Source: Onishia taeanensis (GTDB lineage: Bacteria > Pseudomonadota > Gammaproteobacteria > Pseudomonadales > Halomonadaceae). Taken from it: 64,000 nt of DNA. A program made the position numbers and the translations under genes. Location of the stretch: positions 44,829-108,828 of the forward strand of contig NZ_FNCI01000013.1 in the NCBI RefSeq assembly GCF_900100755.1. The letters are read 5' to 3'. The notes beneath the pieces are model-generated. The model was given only the letters and a program-made list of their open reading frames with translations. It was not told where the DNA came from and ran no database searches. Of the stretch, positions 45,077-53,833 are shown piece by piece. Position 1 is the stretch's first letter. Each line of letters starts with the position of its first letter.

Positions 45077-46149
45077 TAGACGGACACCTTTCTGATCCAT
45101 TGGTCCACGGCGACCGCGCCGATGATGAGCACGCCGATGAGCAGGTAGGTCCACTGGGCATCGGCGCCGAGCAGTCGTAGACCGAGGGTGAAGACGCCGA
45201 CGATGAGGGCGCCGAACAGGCTGCCGAGGATCGACCCGCGACCGCCGAACAGCGAGATGCCCCCGATGACCACGGCGGTGATGGATTCGATGTTGGTGAG
45301 CTGCCCGGCGGTCGGTGAGACCGAGCCGATACGTCCGATCAGTGCCCAGCCGGCGAAGGCGCAGATCAATCCGGAGAGCATATAGACCGAGATGATCACC
45401 CGGTCCGTCTTCACGCCGGAAAGTGCGGCGGCCTCCTTGTCGTCACCCACGGCATAGACATGCCGCCCCCAGGCGGTATGGCGCAGGGCGTAAGTGAGCA
45501 CCAGCACCAGCGCCACCATGAAGACGACCCCGACGGTGAAGACCGCGCCGCCGATGTTGAATTTCTCGCCGAACAGCTGCAGCAGCGGCGCATGGGTCTC
45601 GATATCCTGGGCGCGAATCGTTTCATTGGCGGAATAGAGGAAGTTCGCGGCCAGCACGATCTGCCACATGCCCAGCGTCACGATGAAGGGTGGAAGCTTG
45701 ACCTTGGATACCAGCATGCCGCTGACCCAGCCGCAGAACATGCCGCACATCAGGCCGGCAAGAATGCTGACCGGAGCCGGGATCCCATAACGAAAGGTGA
45801 ACTGCCCCATGACGACAGACGAAATCACCATGATCGCCCCCACCGACAGGTCGATGCCGGCGGTGAGAATGATCAGGCTCTGGGCGGCCGCGACGATGCC
45901 GACGATCTGTACCTGCTGCAGGATCAAGGTCAGCGCGAAGGGCGAGAAGAACTTGGAGCCCAGCAAGGCGCCAAAGAGCAGGATCGAGAGCAGCAGCACG
46001 ATCATGGGCACGAGCGCCGGATTCATGTGCAGCGCGTGCTGCAGACGGTAGGCAAGGCCGGTGCGATGGGGCTGGAACTCGGCAACGGCTTCGCTGGCAT
46101 CAATGCGAGCGGCGTTGCTTTCTTGTCGCGTCACTTCAGGTTTGGCCAT
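45076..46149 (-). CDS. frcC: Sugar (fructose-type) ABC transporter permease
   Basis: This 357-residue permease of the RbsC/FrcC family has a hydrophilic N terminus of about 45 residues and roughly eight to ten membrane helices. Hallmarks are AAQSLIILTAGIDLSVGAIM and GGISLFGGRGSILGSLFGAL. It moves the sugar released from FrcB across the inner membrane. It is translationally coupled to frcA. Confidence 0.87.
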   Translation of the reverse strand: MAKPEVTRQESNAARIDASEAVAEFQPHRTGLAYRLQHALHMNPALVPMIVLLLSILLFGALLGSKFFSPFALTLILQQVQIVGIVAAAQSLIILTAGIDLSVGAIMVISSVVMGQFTFRYGIPAPVSILAGLMCGMFCGWVSGMLVSKVKLPPFIVTLGMWQIVLAANFLYSANETIRAQDIETHAPLLQLFGEKFNIGGAVFTVGVVFMVALVLVLTYALRHTAWGRHVYAVGDDKEAAALSGVKTDRVIISVYMLSGLICAFAGWALIGRIGSVSPTAGQLTNIESITAVVIGGISLFGGRGSILGSLFGALIVGVFTLGLRLLGADAQWTYLLIGVLIIGAVAVDQWIRKVSV

Positions 46150-46229
46150 GACGTCCTCGTGGAATTGATATGACGATCGCTGGGTGAAGGGGAGGCGTGG
46201 TGCGCCTCCCGTGGTTCATTGGTGGGTCA

Positions 46230-47282
46230 TCAGCCCCAGCAACGTTCCATGCCTTCGGCAGACGAAATGGAATCCACGTCGTCGACGGGCTGGTCGGTGA
46301 CCAGCGAAACGCCGGTATCGAAGAAATCCTTGCCCGGTGTCGGCTCCGGCTTGATGCCCTCGTCGGCCCAGGTCTTGATGGCTTCGATACCCAGTGATGC
46401 CATGCGCAAGGGGTACTGTTGGGCGGTGGCGCCGATCACGCCGTCTCTGACGTTGGCGACGCCGGAGCAACTGCCATCGACCGACACGATCATGACTTCG
46501 TTCTCGCGCCCCATGGCCTTCAGCGCCTGGTAGGCCCCGGCGGCGGCCGGTTCGTTGATCGTGTAGACCACGTCGATCATCGGGTCTTCGACCAGCAGGT
46601 TCTCCATGCCTTCACGCCCGCCTTCCTCGTTGCCATCCGAGGTGTCCTGGCCGACGATCCGCGGGTCCGTCTCGTCCCCCCACTTTTTGGGATCGCCGAG
46701 GTCGATGCCGAAGCCCTGCAGGAAGCCCTGGTTGCGCAGCACGCCGACCGCGGGTTGGCTGACGTTCACGTTGAGCAGGCCGATGCGGGCATCGTCGGCG
46801 TCGTCGCCGAGCCGGCTGGCCGCCCAGGTGCCGATCAGCTCACCGGCCTTGAAGTTGTCGGTCGCAAAGGTAGCGTCGGCGGCGTCTATCGGGTCGAGAG
46901 GGGTATCCAAGGCGATGACGAGGATGCCGGCGTCACGGGCCTGTTGCACCGCTGACACGATGGCTGAGGTATCTGAGGCCGTTAGCAGGATGCCGTCTGC
47001 GCCGTCGGCGATGCAGGTCTCGATCGCCTGCACCTGCGTCTTGTGATCGCCGTCGATTCTGCCGGCAAAGGACTTGAGCTCCATTCCCAGCTCTTCAGCC
47101 TTGGCGCTGGCGCCTTCGCGCATCTTGACGAAGAAGGGGTTGGTTTCGGTCTTGGTGATCAAGCAGGCGCTGGTGGTGTCATCGTCGGCCATGGCGGTGC
47201 CCGCCACGCTCATGCTGGCAAGTGCCGTGGCGGCCACCAGGGCGGCCATGCGGGTCTTGGTTGTTGGCATTGTTATTGGCAT
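46230..47282 (-). CDS. frcB: Sugar (fructose-type) ABC transporter substrate-binding protein
   Basis: This 350-residue periplasmic binding protein has a signal peptide (cleavage after AGTAMA near residue 32) and the ribose/galactose-binding fold ([20 protein letters not shown], then [20 protein letters not shown]). Fructose is proposed because the gene set frcB-C-A-K with a divergent ROK regulator matches the rhizobial fructose operon. Other sugars are possible. GGAAGGA precedes the ATG at 47282. Confidence 0.85.
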   Translation of the reverse strand: MPITMPTTKTRMAALVAATALASMSVAGTAMADDDTTSACLITKTETNPFFVKMREGASAKAEELGMELKSFAGRIDGDHKTQVQAIETCIADGADGILLTASDTSAIVSAVQQARDAGILVIALDTPLDPIDAADATFATDNFKAGELIGTWAASRLGDDADDARIGLLNVNVSQPAVGVLRNQGFLQGFGIDLGDPKKWGDETDPRIVGQDTSDGNEEGGREGMENLLVEDPMIDVVYTINEPAAAGAYQALKAMGRENEVMIVSVDGSCSGVANVRDGVIGATAQQYPLRMASLGIEAIKTWADEGIKPEPTPGKDFFDTGVSLVTDQPVDDVDSISSAEGMERCWG

Positions 47283-47327
47283 TGCTGTCCTTCCGTTTCG
47301 AGTCGAGGAATGTCGTTGAGTCTTTTT

Positions 47328-47348
47328 ATTACTTCATTTTGAAGTAAT
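47328..47348. promoter_or_regulatory. Candidate ROK operator upstream of frcB
   Basis: ATTACTTC and GAAGTAAT form a perfect inverted repeat around ATTTT, 21 bases in all, about 45 bases upstream of the frcB start. AT-rich palindromes of this size are typical targets of ROK regulators such as NagC and XylR. Confidence 0.6.
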
Positions 47349-47413
47349 TAGTATTCGGGACGACAATTGGTGTGGTATCCAGGTCAGGAACCTGGTGCGA
47401 CAGGCCTCTGCAC

Positions 47414-47463
47414 AGCTCTCTTTACTTAGCTCTCGTTACTTAGCTCTCGATGCCGGGCTCTCG
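47414..47463 (+). repeat. 14-bp tandem repeat in the frcB-frcR intergenic region
   Basis: Units AGCTCTCTTTACTT, AGCTCTCGTTACTT and AGCTCTCGATGCCG stand head to tail, then a partial GGCTCTCG. About three and a half copies occur with growing divergence. Confidence 0.8.
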
Positions 47464-47678
47464 TGCGTTATCCTCTGACCTGTCTTTTGCCTTACACCTC
47501 GGACGGTGTGGTATCGGTATAGGTGCTGCGCGCAGGGGCAGTCAACCGAAGCGGCGGCTTTTGGGACCAAAGTACAAGGACCCGGCCGTGGCTTGTAGAG
47601 CGTGATGGCGGCAAGAGGGGCGACGGCTTTGCTATCGTCTCGGGCGTTGCCGTTGTTTTCTGAACCTAGAGGGGCAGT

Positions 47679-48923
47679 ATGAAAAATAAAGAGGGCGACC
47701 AGCCCGATGCCCAAGCGAGCACGCACCCGCTGAAAGGCTCGAACCTGACGACGGTGAGAGGGGTCAACGAACGCTTGGTGCTGCACCTGGTGCGCAGTCA
47801 CGGAAAGCTCACCAAGGCCGATGCGACCCGGATGACGGGCCTGTCAGCGAATGCCGTCTCGGTCATCTTTCGTGCGTTGGAGGCGGATGGACTGCTGCTG
47901 CGCTGCTCACCGATTCGCGGGCGCATCGGGCAGCCCTCGGTTCCCATGATGCTGAATCCCGAGGCACGCCATTACGTGGGACTCAAGATCGGGCGACGCA
48001 CCTTCGAACTGGTCGTCGTCAACTTCGTGGGCGAGGTGCTCGCCCACCGCAGCGAGGCCCATGCGTATCCCACACCAGCCGCGACGAAACGCTTCTTGAG
48101 CCAACACTTGGCCACGCTAGTGAGCTCTGCCGGCATAGCGCAGCACGACATCGCCGCGATGAATATCGCCATGCCTTTCGAACTATGGAGCTGGGTCGCT
48201 GAATTCGGCGCCCCTCAGCAGGAGATGGACGCCTGGCGGCGTTTCGATCCGGTGGCGGAGTTCAAGGATGTTGTCCCCTGGCCCATCACCGTGGAAAACG
48301 ACGGTAACGCGGCCTGCCGGGCCGAACTGGTGTTTGGGCCTCCCGAAACGGCCCAGGATTTCGTCTACTTCTTCGTGGGTTCCTTTATCGGCGGGGGAGT
48401 GGTCCTGAACGGCAGCGTCTTCCCCGGGCGCAGCGGTAATTCAGGCGGCTTTGGTCCACTGCGGGTGCCCGACGAACCCGGAGGCGATCGTCTGGTCGAT
48501 CATGCGTCCCTGGTCGTCCTCGAGCGCATGATCGTGGACCAGGGCGGCGATCCGGCCCGTGACATTCCGCCCGAGGCCGATGATTGGGACGCCGTGGAAT
48601 CCTGTCTACAGCCATGGATCAGGCGGGCGGGGCGGAGTCTGGCCCATGCGATTATCTCTTCTCTGGCGGTCATCGACTTTCAGGCCGTGGTGATCGACGG
48701 CGCCTTTCCGCCCGCGGTTCGCAAGCGCCTCGTCGATGAGGTGGAACGCCAGCTCGATCGGCTGGATATGCAGGGCATAACTCGGCCCGATATCAAGCCG
48801 GGGCACTTCGGCGGCATCGCCCGTGCTCTCGGCGCCGCCGCCTATCAGATATCGACGGAATACATGATCGATCAGAACACCCTCCTGCGGCAGAATCCGT
48901 CGACGTCCGGCCTTCCACTGTAA
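47679..48923 (+). CDS. frcR: ROK-family transcriptional regulator
   Basis: This 414-residue regulator has an N-terminal winged helix (residues 25-85, LTKADATRMTGLSANAVSVI) and a sugar-kinase-like ROK domain (ITVENDGNAACRAELVFG and the glycine-rich VGSFIGGGVVLNG). The zinc cysteine motif of classical ROK proteins (CxCGxxGC) is absent, as in some repressors. It is divergent from frcB with an inverted repeat between them, so it probably represses frcBCAK-talB until the sugar binds. Confidence 0.83.
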   Translation: MKNKEGDQPDAQASTHPLKGSNLTTVRGVNERLVLHLVRSHGKLTKADATRMTGLSANAVSVIFRALEADGLLLRCSPIRGRIGQPSVPMMLNPEARHYVGLKIGRRTFELVVVNFVGEVLAHRSEAHAYPTPAATKRFLSQHLATLVSSAGIAQHDIAAMNIAMPFELWSWVAEFGAPQQEMDAWRRFDPVAEFKDVVPWPITVENDGNAACRAELVFGPPETAQDFVYFFVGSFIGGGVVLNGSVFPGRSGNSGGFGPLRVPDEPGGDRLVDHASLVVLERMIVDQGGDPARDIPPEADDWDAVESCLQPWIRRAGRSLAHAIISSLAVIDFQAVVIDGAFPPAVRKRLVDEVERQLDRLDMQGITRPDIKPGHFGGIARALGAAAYQISTEYMIDQNTLLRQNPSTSGLPL

Positions 48924-48956
48924 TGGCTGATGAGCAACTGAGCCGGCCTTGACCGC

Positions 48957-50378
48957 TCACACCAGCGGCGAGTCCCGCCGGGGTTCCTCGTCGAGCAATG
49001 CGGCCAGCCTCGTTAGGCCCTCATCTAGCTGGGCGCGCTCGGCGGGCGGCGTCACGCAGATGCGCACCGCCTGAGGCGCCGGCTGGCTGCCCACGCAGAA
49101 GGGGTCTGCGCCGATCACCGTTACGCCGCGTTCCGCGGCCCGGGCCACGAAGTCCACGGCCCGCCAGGGCTCCGGCAGCGTCAACCAGGCATAAAAGCTG
49201 CAGGGGTGGGCGCTTATTTCATGGCCCTTGAGGCGCTCGGCAAGCAGCTGCTGGCGTTCGGCCACCTCCTGCCATTGCCAATCAATCAGCGTTTTCGCCT
49301 CGGGGCTGGTCAGCCATTCGACGGCGGCGCTGGCCATCAGCTCGGGCGTGGCCCAGTACTGGGCGCGCAAGGCCGCAGCGAGGCGTGACATCAGGTTGGC
49401 CGGGGCATGTATGGCGCCCATCCGCAGGCCGCCGGCGAGCAGCTTGGAGACGCTGAAGATATACAGCGAGCGCTCCGGCGCCAGCCGGTAGAGGGGGACG
49501 CCGCGCCGCTCGGCGGTCACGAACTGTACGCCATCTTCCACTAACAGCAGGTCGTGGCGCCGGGCGATCTCGACGATCGCCTCTCGGCGCGCCTGCCCCA
49601 TTCGGGCGCCGGTGGGGTTGTTGTGCTCGGGCATCAGGTACAGCAGGCGAATCTTCTGCTGCAGGCAGAGCCGTTCGAGTGCCTGGGGGAGGATGCCTTG
49701 GTCGTCCATCGGCACCGCCAGGTGCTTGAGACCGAGCTGGCGGGCGGCGGCGATCATGCCCGGGTAGGTCATCGCCGCCGAGGCTACGGCCTCGCCGGGC
49801 TGCACTAGCGCCTGTAGGGCCAGATAGTCCGCATGCTGGCCGCCACTGGTCAGGATCAGCTCGTCGGCAGCCATGGGGAGGCCCTGTTCCGTCAGCCAGT
49901 CGGCTAGTCTTTCGCGGCTCGTCTGACTGCCCTGTTCAGGGTGGTAAGCAAGGGCGGCATCAATGGCGCCTGGGCGATGAGCCAGGCGCTCCATCACTGC
50001 GGCGAGCTGCTGAGCGCGCATGGGATGAGGAATCGGCACACTCAGCGATAGGTCGACGCTGCCGTCGGTGGCTTGGGACAAGTGGTGAAAGCTCGGCGCA
50101 TCCGACGCCAGGCTGCGTACCCGGGTGCCGCTGCCGACCTTGGCTTCGACCAGGCCGCGGCGCTCGGCCTCTCGGTAGGCGCGGGTAATGGTGCCGACGG
50201 TCACCTTGAGGGCGTCCGCCAGCAGGCGCTGTGGTGGTAAGCGCTCGCCGGGGGCGAGGGTGCCGGCGGCGATGTCGGCGGCCAGCCGCTCGACCAGTGC
50301 CTGGTAGAGCGGAGCAGCGGCAGCATCGAGGTCGGGCAGCCAGTGACAGCGGGCGCGGGCCTTGGTCTGAATAGTCAT
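48957..50378 (-). CDS. MocR-type regulator (GntR helix-turn-helix plus aminotransferase domain)
   Basis: The 473 residues comprise a GntR-like winged helix (residues about 15-85, LAPGERLPPQRLLADALKVT) joined to a fold-type I aminotransferase domain with the PLP lysine in FSVSKLLAGGLRMG and the substrate loop EHNNPTGARMG. MocR proteins usually sense an amino compound and control a divergent gene. Here that is the LysE-family exporter at 50609. The frame extends to 50507, but the ATG at 50378 gives the usual short leader. Confidence 0.88.
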   Translation of the reverse strand: MTIQTKARARCHWLPDLDAAAAPLYQALVERLAADIAAGTLAPGERLPPQRLLADALKVTVGTITRAYREAERRGLVEAKVGSGTRVRSLASDAPSFHHLSQATDGSVDLSLSVPIPHPMRAQQLAAVMERLAHRPGAIDAALAYHPEQGSQTSRERLADWLTEQGLPMAADELILTSGGQHADYLALQALVQPGEAVASAAMTYPGMIAAARQLGLKHLAVPMDDQGILPQALERLCLQQKIRLLYLMPEHNNPTGARMGQARREAIVEIARRHDLLLVEDGVQFVTAERRGVPLYRLAPERSLYIFSVSKLLAGGLRMGAIHAPANLMSRLAAALRAQYWATPELMASAAVEWLTSPEAKTLIDWQWQEVAERQQLLAERLKGHEISAHPCSFYAWLTLPEPWRAVDFVARAAERGVTVIGADPFCVGSQPAPQAVRICVTPPAERAQLDEGLTRLAALLDEEPRRDSPLV

Positions 50379-50538
50379 GTGGCGATGTTCCAGCAGGCAG
50401 ATGAAGGGGCGAGTCGGGTGGCCGCCGGGCAAGAATCGGGCAATGTCAGGGTGACAAAGCATTGCTTGATCGGCGCTGACGGCGGCGCATACTGAAATTG
50501 TGCGCACAATTGCCGTATTTGTCAGGCGGTTTAGATAA

Positions 50539-50554
50539 ATTGTACCCCTACAAT
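50539..50554. promoter_or_regulatory. Candidate MocR operator / promoter element
   Basis: ATTGTACCCCTACAAT is a perfect six-base inverted repeat with a CCCC centre. The right arm, TACAAT, also looks like a -10 for the exporter gene, with no good -35, as expected for an activator-dependent or repressed promoter. Confidence 0.55.
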
Positions 50555-50608
50555 AAAAGCGATTCCGCCAACTCCCGATGCCAATCCCACGACTTAAAGG
50601 AGCCTGCC

Positions 50609-51229
50609 ATGTCCGCCCCGCTGCCCGAACTGCTCGCGCTGATCGGCCCGATGATGCTGTTTTCCATCAGCATGTCGGCCACGCCGGGCCCCAACAACAT
50701 GATGCTGACCGCTTCGGGCGCCAACTACGGCTTCCTGCGGACCCTGCCGCATATGTTGGGTATCTCGATTGGGGTCATGGTGTTGATGGGGGCGGTGGCG
50801 CTGGGATTGGGAGCCCTTTTCGAGCGGTGGCCGCCGTTGCAGCAGGGCCTCAAGGTCGCCGGTAGCGCCTATCTGCTGTGGTTGGCCTACAAGATCGCCA
50901 CCGCGCCGCCGCCGGATCAGCGCGAGCCGGACGACGATGCGCGACCACTGACCTTCTGGCAGGCCGCCGCCTTCCAGTTTGCCAATCCCAAGGCCTGGGT
51001 GATGGCGATCTCGGGAATCGCGTCTTTCACCTTGTCCGGCGATGCCTTTCTGGCCTCTGCGGTGGCGGTAATTCTGGTCATGGGCATGACCAACCTGCCG
51101 TCGATCGCGCTGTGGGCAGGCTTCGGCGTGGCCGTCGGCAAGATGATGAAGACGCGTCGCCACTGGCGGGTCTTCAATGCGGTGATGGGGCTGTTGACCG
51201 CCGCCTGCGTGCTGATGATTCTGAGCTAA
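50609..51229 (+). CDS. LysE/RhtB-family amino-acid exporter
   Basis: This 206-residue exporter has five or six membrane helices and the family motif SMSATPGPNNMMLTASGANYG; the second half has QFANPKAWVMAISG. These proteins export amino acids such as lysine, homoserine or threonine. AAAGGAG precedes the ATG at 50609; a longer frame from 50498 runs through the intergenic operator. It is divergent from the MocR regulator. Confidence 0.9.
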   Translation: MSAPLPELLALIGPMMLFSISMSATPGPNNMMLTASGANYGFLRTLPHMLGISIGVMVLMGAVALGLGALFERWPPLQQGLKVAGSAYLLWLAYKIATAPPPDQREPDDDARPLTFWQAAAFQFANPKAWVMAISGIASFTLSGDAFLASAVAVILVMGMTNLPSIALWAGFGVAVGKMMKTRRHWRVFNAVMGLLTAACVLMILS

Positions 51230-51311
51230 GGCTCAGGCTGGTTTCGGCGTCATGGAATGAGCGGCGGGTTTTAAGCCTTGAGTCGGCTAGTCCAGATTAA
51301 GAAGAGCGGGG

Positions 51312-52001
51312 CTAGCGCTCGACTGGCGGGGTGGGGCGCACCAGTATCTCGTTGACGTCGACGTGGGGCGGTTGATTGATGGCATAGAGCACCGCGTTGG
51401 CGATGTCCTTGTCTTCCAGCGCTTGCGAGGGCGGCTCATCGAAGAAGGGCGTGTCGACCATGCCGGGCTCGATCAGCGTCACGCGGATGCCGCTGCCACG
51501 CAGCTCTTCGCGCACGTTATAGCCGATGCCGGTTACCGCCCATTTGGTGGCGCCGTACATCGAACCGGGAATGGTCGCGCGCCCTGCCGCCGAGCCGGTT
51601 AGCAGCACATGGCCGCGGGTCTTCTGAAGCGCCGGCAAGCAGGCCTGTAGCGTCAGGCCCACGCCGTAAATATTGGTCAGGATCATATCCCTCCAGGCTT
51701 CATGATCGGCGCCCGAGAAGCCGCCCGGTGAGCCACCGCGCCCGGCATTGGCGAATACCGCATCGATACGCCCGAAACGCTCAAGTGCTTCCTCGACCAT
51801 ACTTTGCTGATCGTCCATCGAGGTGACGTCGCAACTGACGGTCAGCACATTTTCAGGACCCAGCTCTTGGGCCAGCGCTTCGAGCTTGCTGACACTGCGG
51901 GCGGCCAGCACCAGTCGGAAGCCATCACGGGAAGCGGCGCGGGCAGTGGCGGCGCCAATACCACTGGAAGCGCCGGTAATCAGCAGGACGCGATCATTCA
52001 T
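51312..52001 (-). CDS. Short-chain dehydrogenase/reductase
   Basis: This 229-residue NAD(P)-dependent oxidoreductase has the cofactor motif ITGASSGIGAATARAA, the NAG motif in FANAGRGG, and catalytic Ser...Tyr-x3-Lys in LTGSAAG and YGATKWAV. The C-terminal wording (VTLIEPGMVDTPFFDEPP) is that of the YdfG/classical SDR group. GAGGAAG lies before the ATG at 52001. Substrate unknown. Confidence 0.9.
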   Translation of the reverse strand: MNDRVLLITGASSGIGAATARAASRDGFRLVLAARSVSKLEALAQELGPENVLTVSCDVTSMDDQQSMVEEALERFGRIDAVFANAGRGGSPGGFSGADHEAWRDMILTNIYGVGLTLQACLPALQKTRGHVLLTGSAAGRATIPGSMYGATKWAVTGIGYNVREELRGSGIRVTLIEPGMVDTPFFDEPPSQALEDKDIANAVLYAINQPPHVDVNEILVRPTPPVER

Positions 52002-52142
52002 ACGAACTTCCTCTACTCGAAACCCATATACCTCCAGCATGGCGAAGGCTGCCAGTGTGTGCAATGGTTTTGCTGCTAACGAAAAATGCCACCGCCACCC
52101 GTTATGGTGGCGGCGACATTTTCGCTACGAGGCATAGCTAGG

Positions 52143-53492
52143 CTAGCGCAGAGAGATGGCTGCAGTGGGATGTTCGCCGGCGGCATCTTGATAGGCGGAA
52201 TTGACCTCGCTCTCAACGTCGGCAGAGAAGCGGACCACCAGGGCACAGAGTGAGGCAATGATCACGGCGATGCCGAGATAGAAGAGGCCTTCCTGATAGG
52301 TGAGTGCCTCGGTGCGGAACAGAAAGCCTGCGGCGACGGCCCCGGCGTTGCCACCGGCGCCGACAATACCGGCGACGGCGCCCAGTGCCTTCTGGTTGAT
52401 AAAGGGCACGACACCGAAGGTAGCGCCCTCGGCCATCTGCACGAACAGGCTGAATACCAGCATGATGCCGATGGCGAGCGCCAGGATGTGCATCTGCGAG
52501 AAGAACATCAGCGCCACCCCTTCGCATAGCATGGCAATGAACAGCCAGCGCACTCGACCCTTGAGCCCGGCATTGCGCGCGAAGAGGTCGGAGAAGACGC
52601 CGCCCAGGGTGCGGGCGAAGAGGTTCATCAGCCCGAACAGGCCGGCGATCAGGCCGGCGCTTGCCAGCGTCAGCTCGAAGTTATCGAAGAAATAGATGGC
52701 GGCGATGTTGTTGATGGTTAGCTCGACGCCGAAACAGGCGGCATAGACCACGAAAAGAGCCCAAACGCGGATGTCCTTGGCGGCGGTTGCAAAGCTCGCG
52801 CCCATGCCATTTTCGCCGCTGGCGGGCGGCAGTTCGCCCCGGGCTCGCAGGTCCTCGAAGTTGCCGTCCGGCGCGTCCTGGGTGAAGAAGTAGTAGGCGA
52901 TGCCGGTGAAGAATAGCACCACGCCCGGCACGACCATGGCCAGGCGCCAGCCAAGTGCCTCGTTGACCCCAAGCATCAGGATGCCTGAGAAGATCAGCGG
53001 CATCACGATCTGGGTCGTACCGCCGCCCAGGTTGCCCCAGCCGGCCGAGGTGGCGTTGGCGGTACCCACTACGTTGGGGGCGAACATGATCGACGTATGG
53101 TACTGGGTGATCACGAAGGAGGCGCCGATGGCGCCGATGGCCAGGCGTGCGAGGAAGAAGGACTCGAAGCTGTCGGCTAGGCCGATGCACATGACCGGTA
53201 GCGAGCCCAGGCACAGTAGCCAAGTATAGGCGCGGCGTGGACCGATCTTGTCGCAGAGGACCCCAATCGCCAGGCGCACGATCACGGTAATGGCCACCGA
53301 GGCGATGATGGTATTGCCGATCTGGGTCTTGGTCAGGCCCAGGTCGTCACGTACCACTGCCATCAGAGGGGCGATGCCAAACCAGCCGAAGAAGCAGATG
53401 TGGAAGGCAAACCAGGAGAAATGGAAGGCCCGCATCTGCGGCGTTTTCCAGTTCAATAGGCGAATCTTGTTGGCTTTGTTTCGGATTTCCAT
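52143..53492 (-). CDS. NarK/NasA-family nitrate/nitrite MFS transporter
   Basis: This 449-residue protein has about twelve membrane helices and the two nitrate-signature glycine stretches of the NNP family, TSAGWGNLGGGTTQ in the fifth-helix region and GIVGAGGNAGAVAAGF in the eleventh. A conserved helix-2 arginine segment (IVRLAIGVLCDKIGPRRAY) is present. It most likely imports nitrate for NasA, although the nas genes are about 40 kb away. The ATG at 53492 follows AAGG; a longer frame to 53567 is not supported. Confidence 0.88.
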   Translation of the reverse strand: MEIRNKANKIRLLNWKTPQMRAFHFSWFAFHICFFGWFGIAPLMAVVRDDLGLTKTQIGNTIIASVAITVIVRLAIGVLCDKIGPRRAYTWLLCLGSLPVMCIGLADSFESFFLARLAIGAIGASFVITQYHTSIMFAPNVVGTANATSAGWGNLGGGTTQIVMPLIFSGILMLGVNEALGWRLAMVVPGVVLFFTGIAYYFFTQDAPDGNFEDLRARGELPPASGENGMGASFATAAKDIRVWALFVVYAACFGVELTINNIAAIYFFDNFELTLASAGLIAGLFGLMNLFARTLGGVFSDLFARNAGLKGRVRWLFIAMLCEGVALMFFSQMHILALAIGIMLVFSLFVQMAEGATFGVVPFINQKALGAVAGIVGAGGNAGAVAAGFLFRTEALTYQEGLFYLGIAVIIASLCALVVRFSADVESEVNSAYQDAAGEHPTAAISLR

Positions 53493-53833
53493 AGAGACAT
53501 ACCTTGCCGAATGACGTTCGAACACACGATCTTGGGCCTTCGCCGTTGAAGGTTGAGTCCGACGCACTCGTACCCCTATGGAGCCTGGTCTACGCCTAGT
53601 ACTGATTGATATTGACTAGGCAAAAATTCCGCCATTTTAATATTTTTATATTATTTTCATTGTCTTATGTTTTTTACGGTCAGCGGTGGTGGGCATTGAA
53701 TGAGCGCTGATGGTGCAGATTGCACCGCGAGATGACAGTGACTCACCGTCAGGAAGCAGAGAGGTAACAAAAACCCCGCCATAGCGACGCTATGGCGGGG
53801 TTTTTGGTTCGCGGCTGATGACGGCGAGCTAAG
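53493..53833. other. Regulatory region upstream of the nitrate transporter
   Basis: It contains an AT-rich block (about 53620-53680) likely to hold the transporter promoter, a TACCCCT heptamer near 53570 that fits the loose NarL consensus, and the terminator at 53769-53805. No gene is seen. Confidence 0.5.
53769..53805. terminator. Bidirectional terminator after the M23 peptidase gene
   Basis: AAAAACCCCGCCATAGC and its exact complement flank a three-base loop, giving a perfect 17-base stem with A-tract and T-tract. It ends the minus-strand peptidase transcript before the nitrate transporter promoter. Confidence 0.93.

Larger units (their letters stand above)
47283..47678. other. Regulatory region between frcB and the ROK regulator
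   Basis: There is no credible gene. It holds an eight-base inverted repeat (47328-47348) close to frcB, probably an operator, and a 14-base tandem repeat (47414-47463). A weak ACACC/GGTGT hairpin lies near 47494. Confidence 0.6.
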
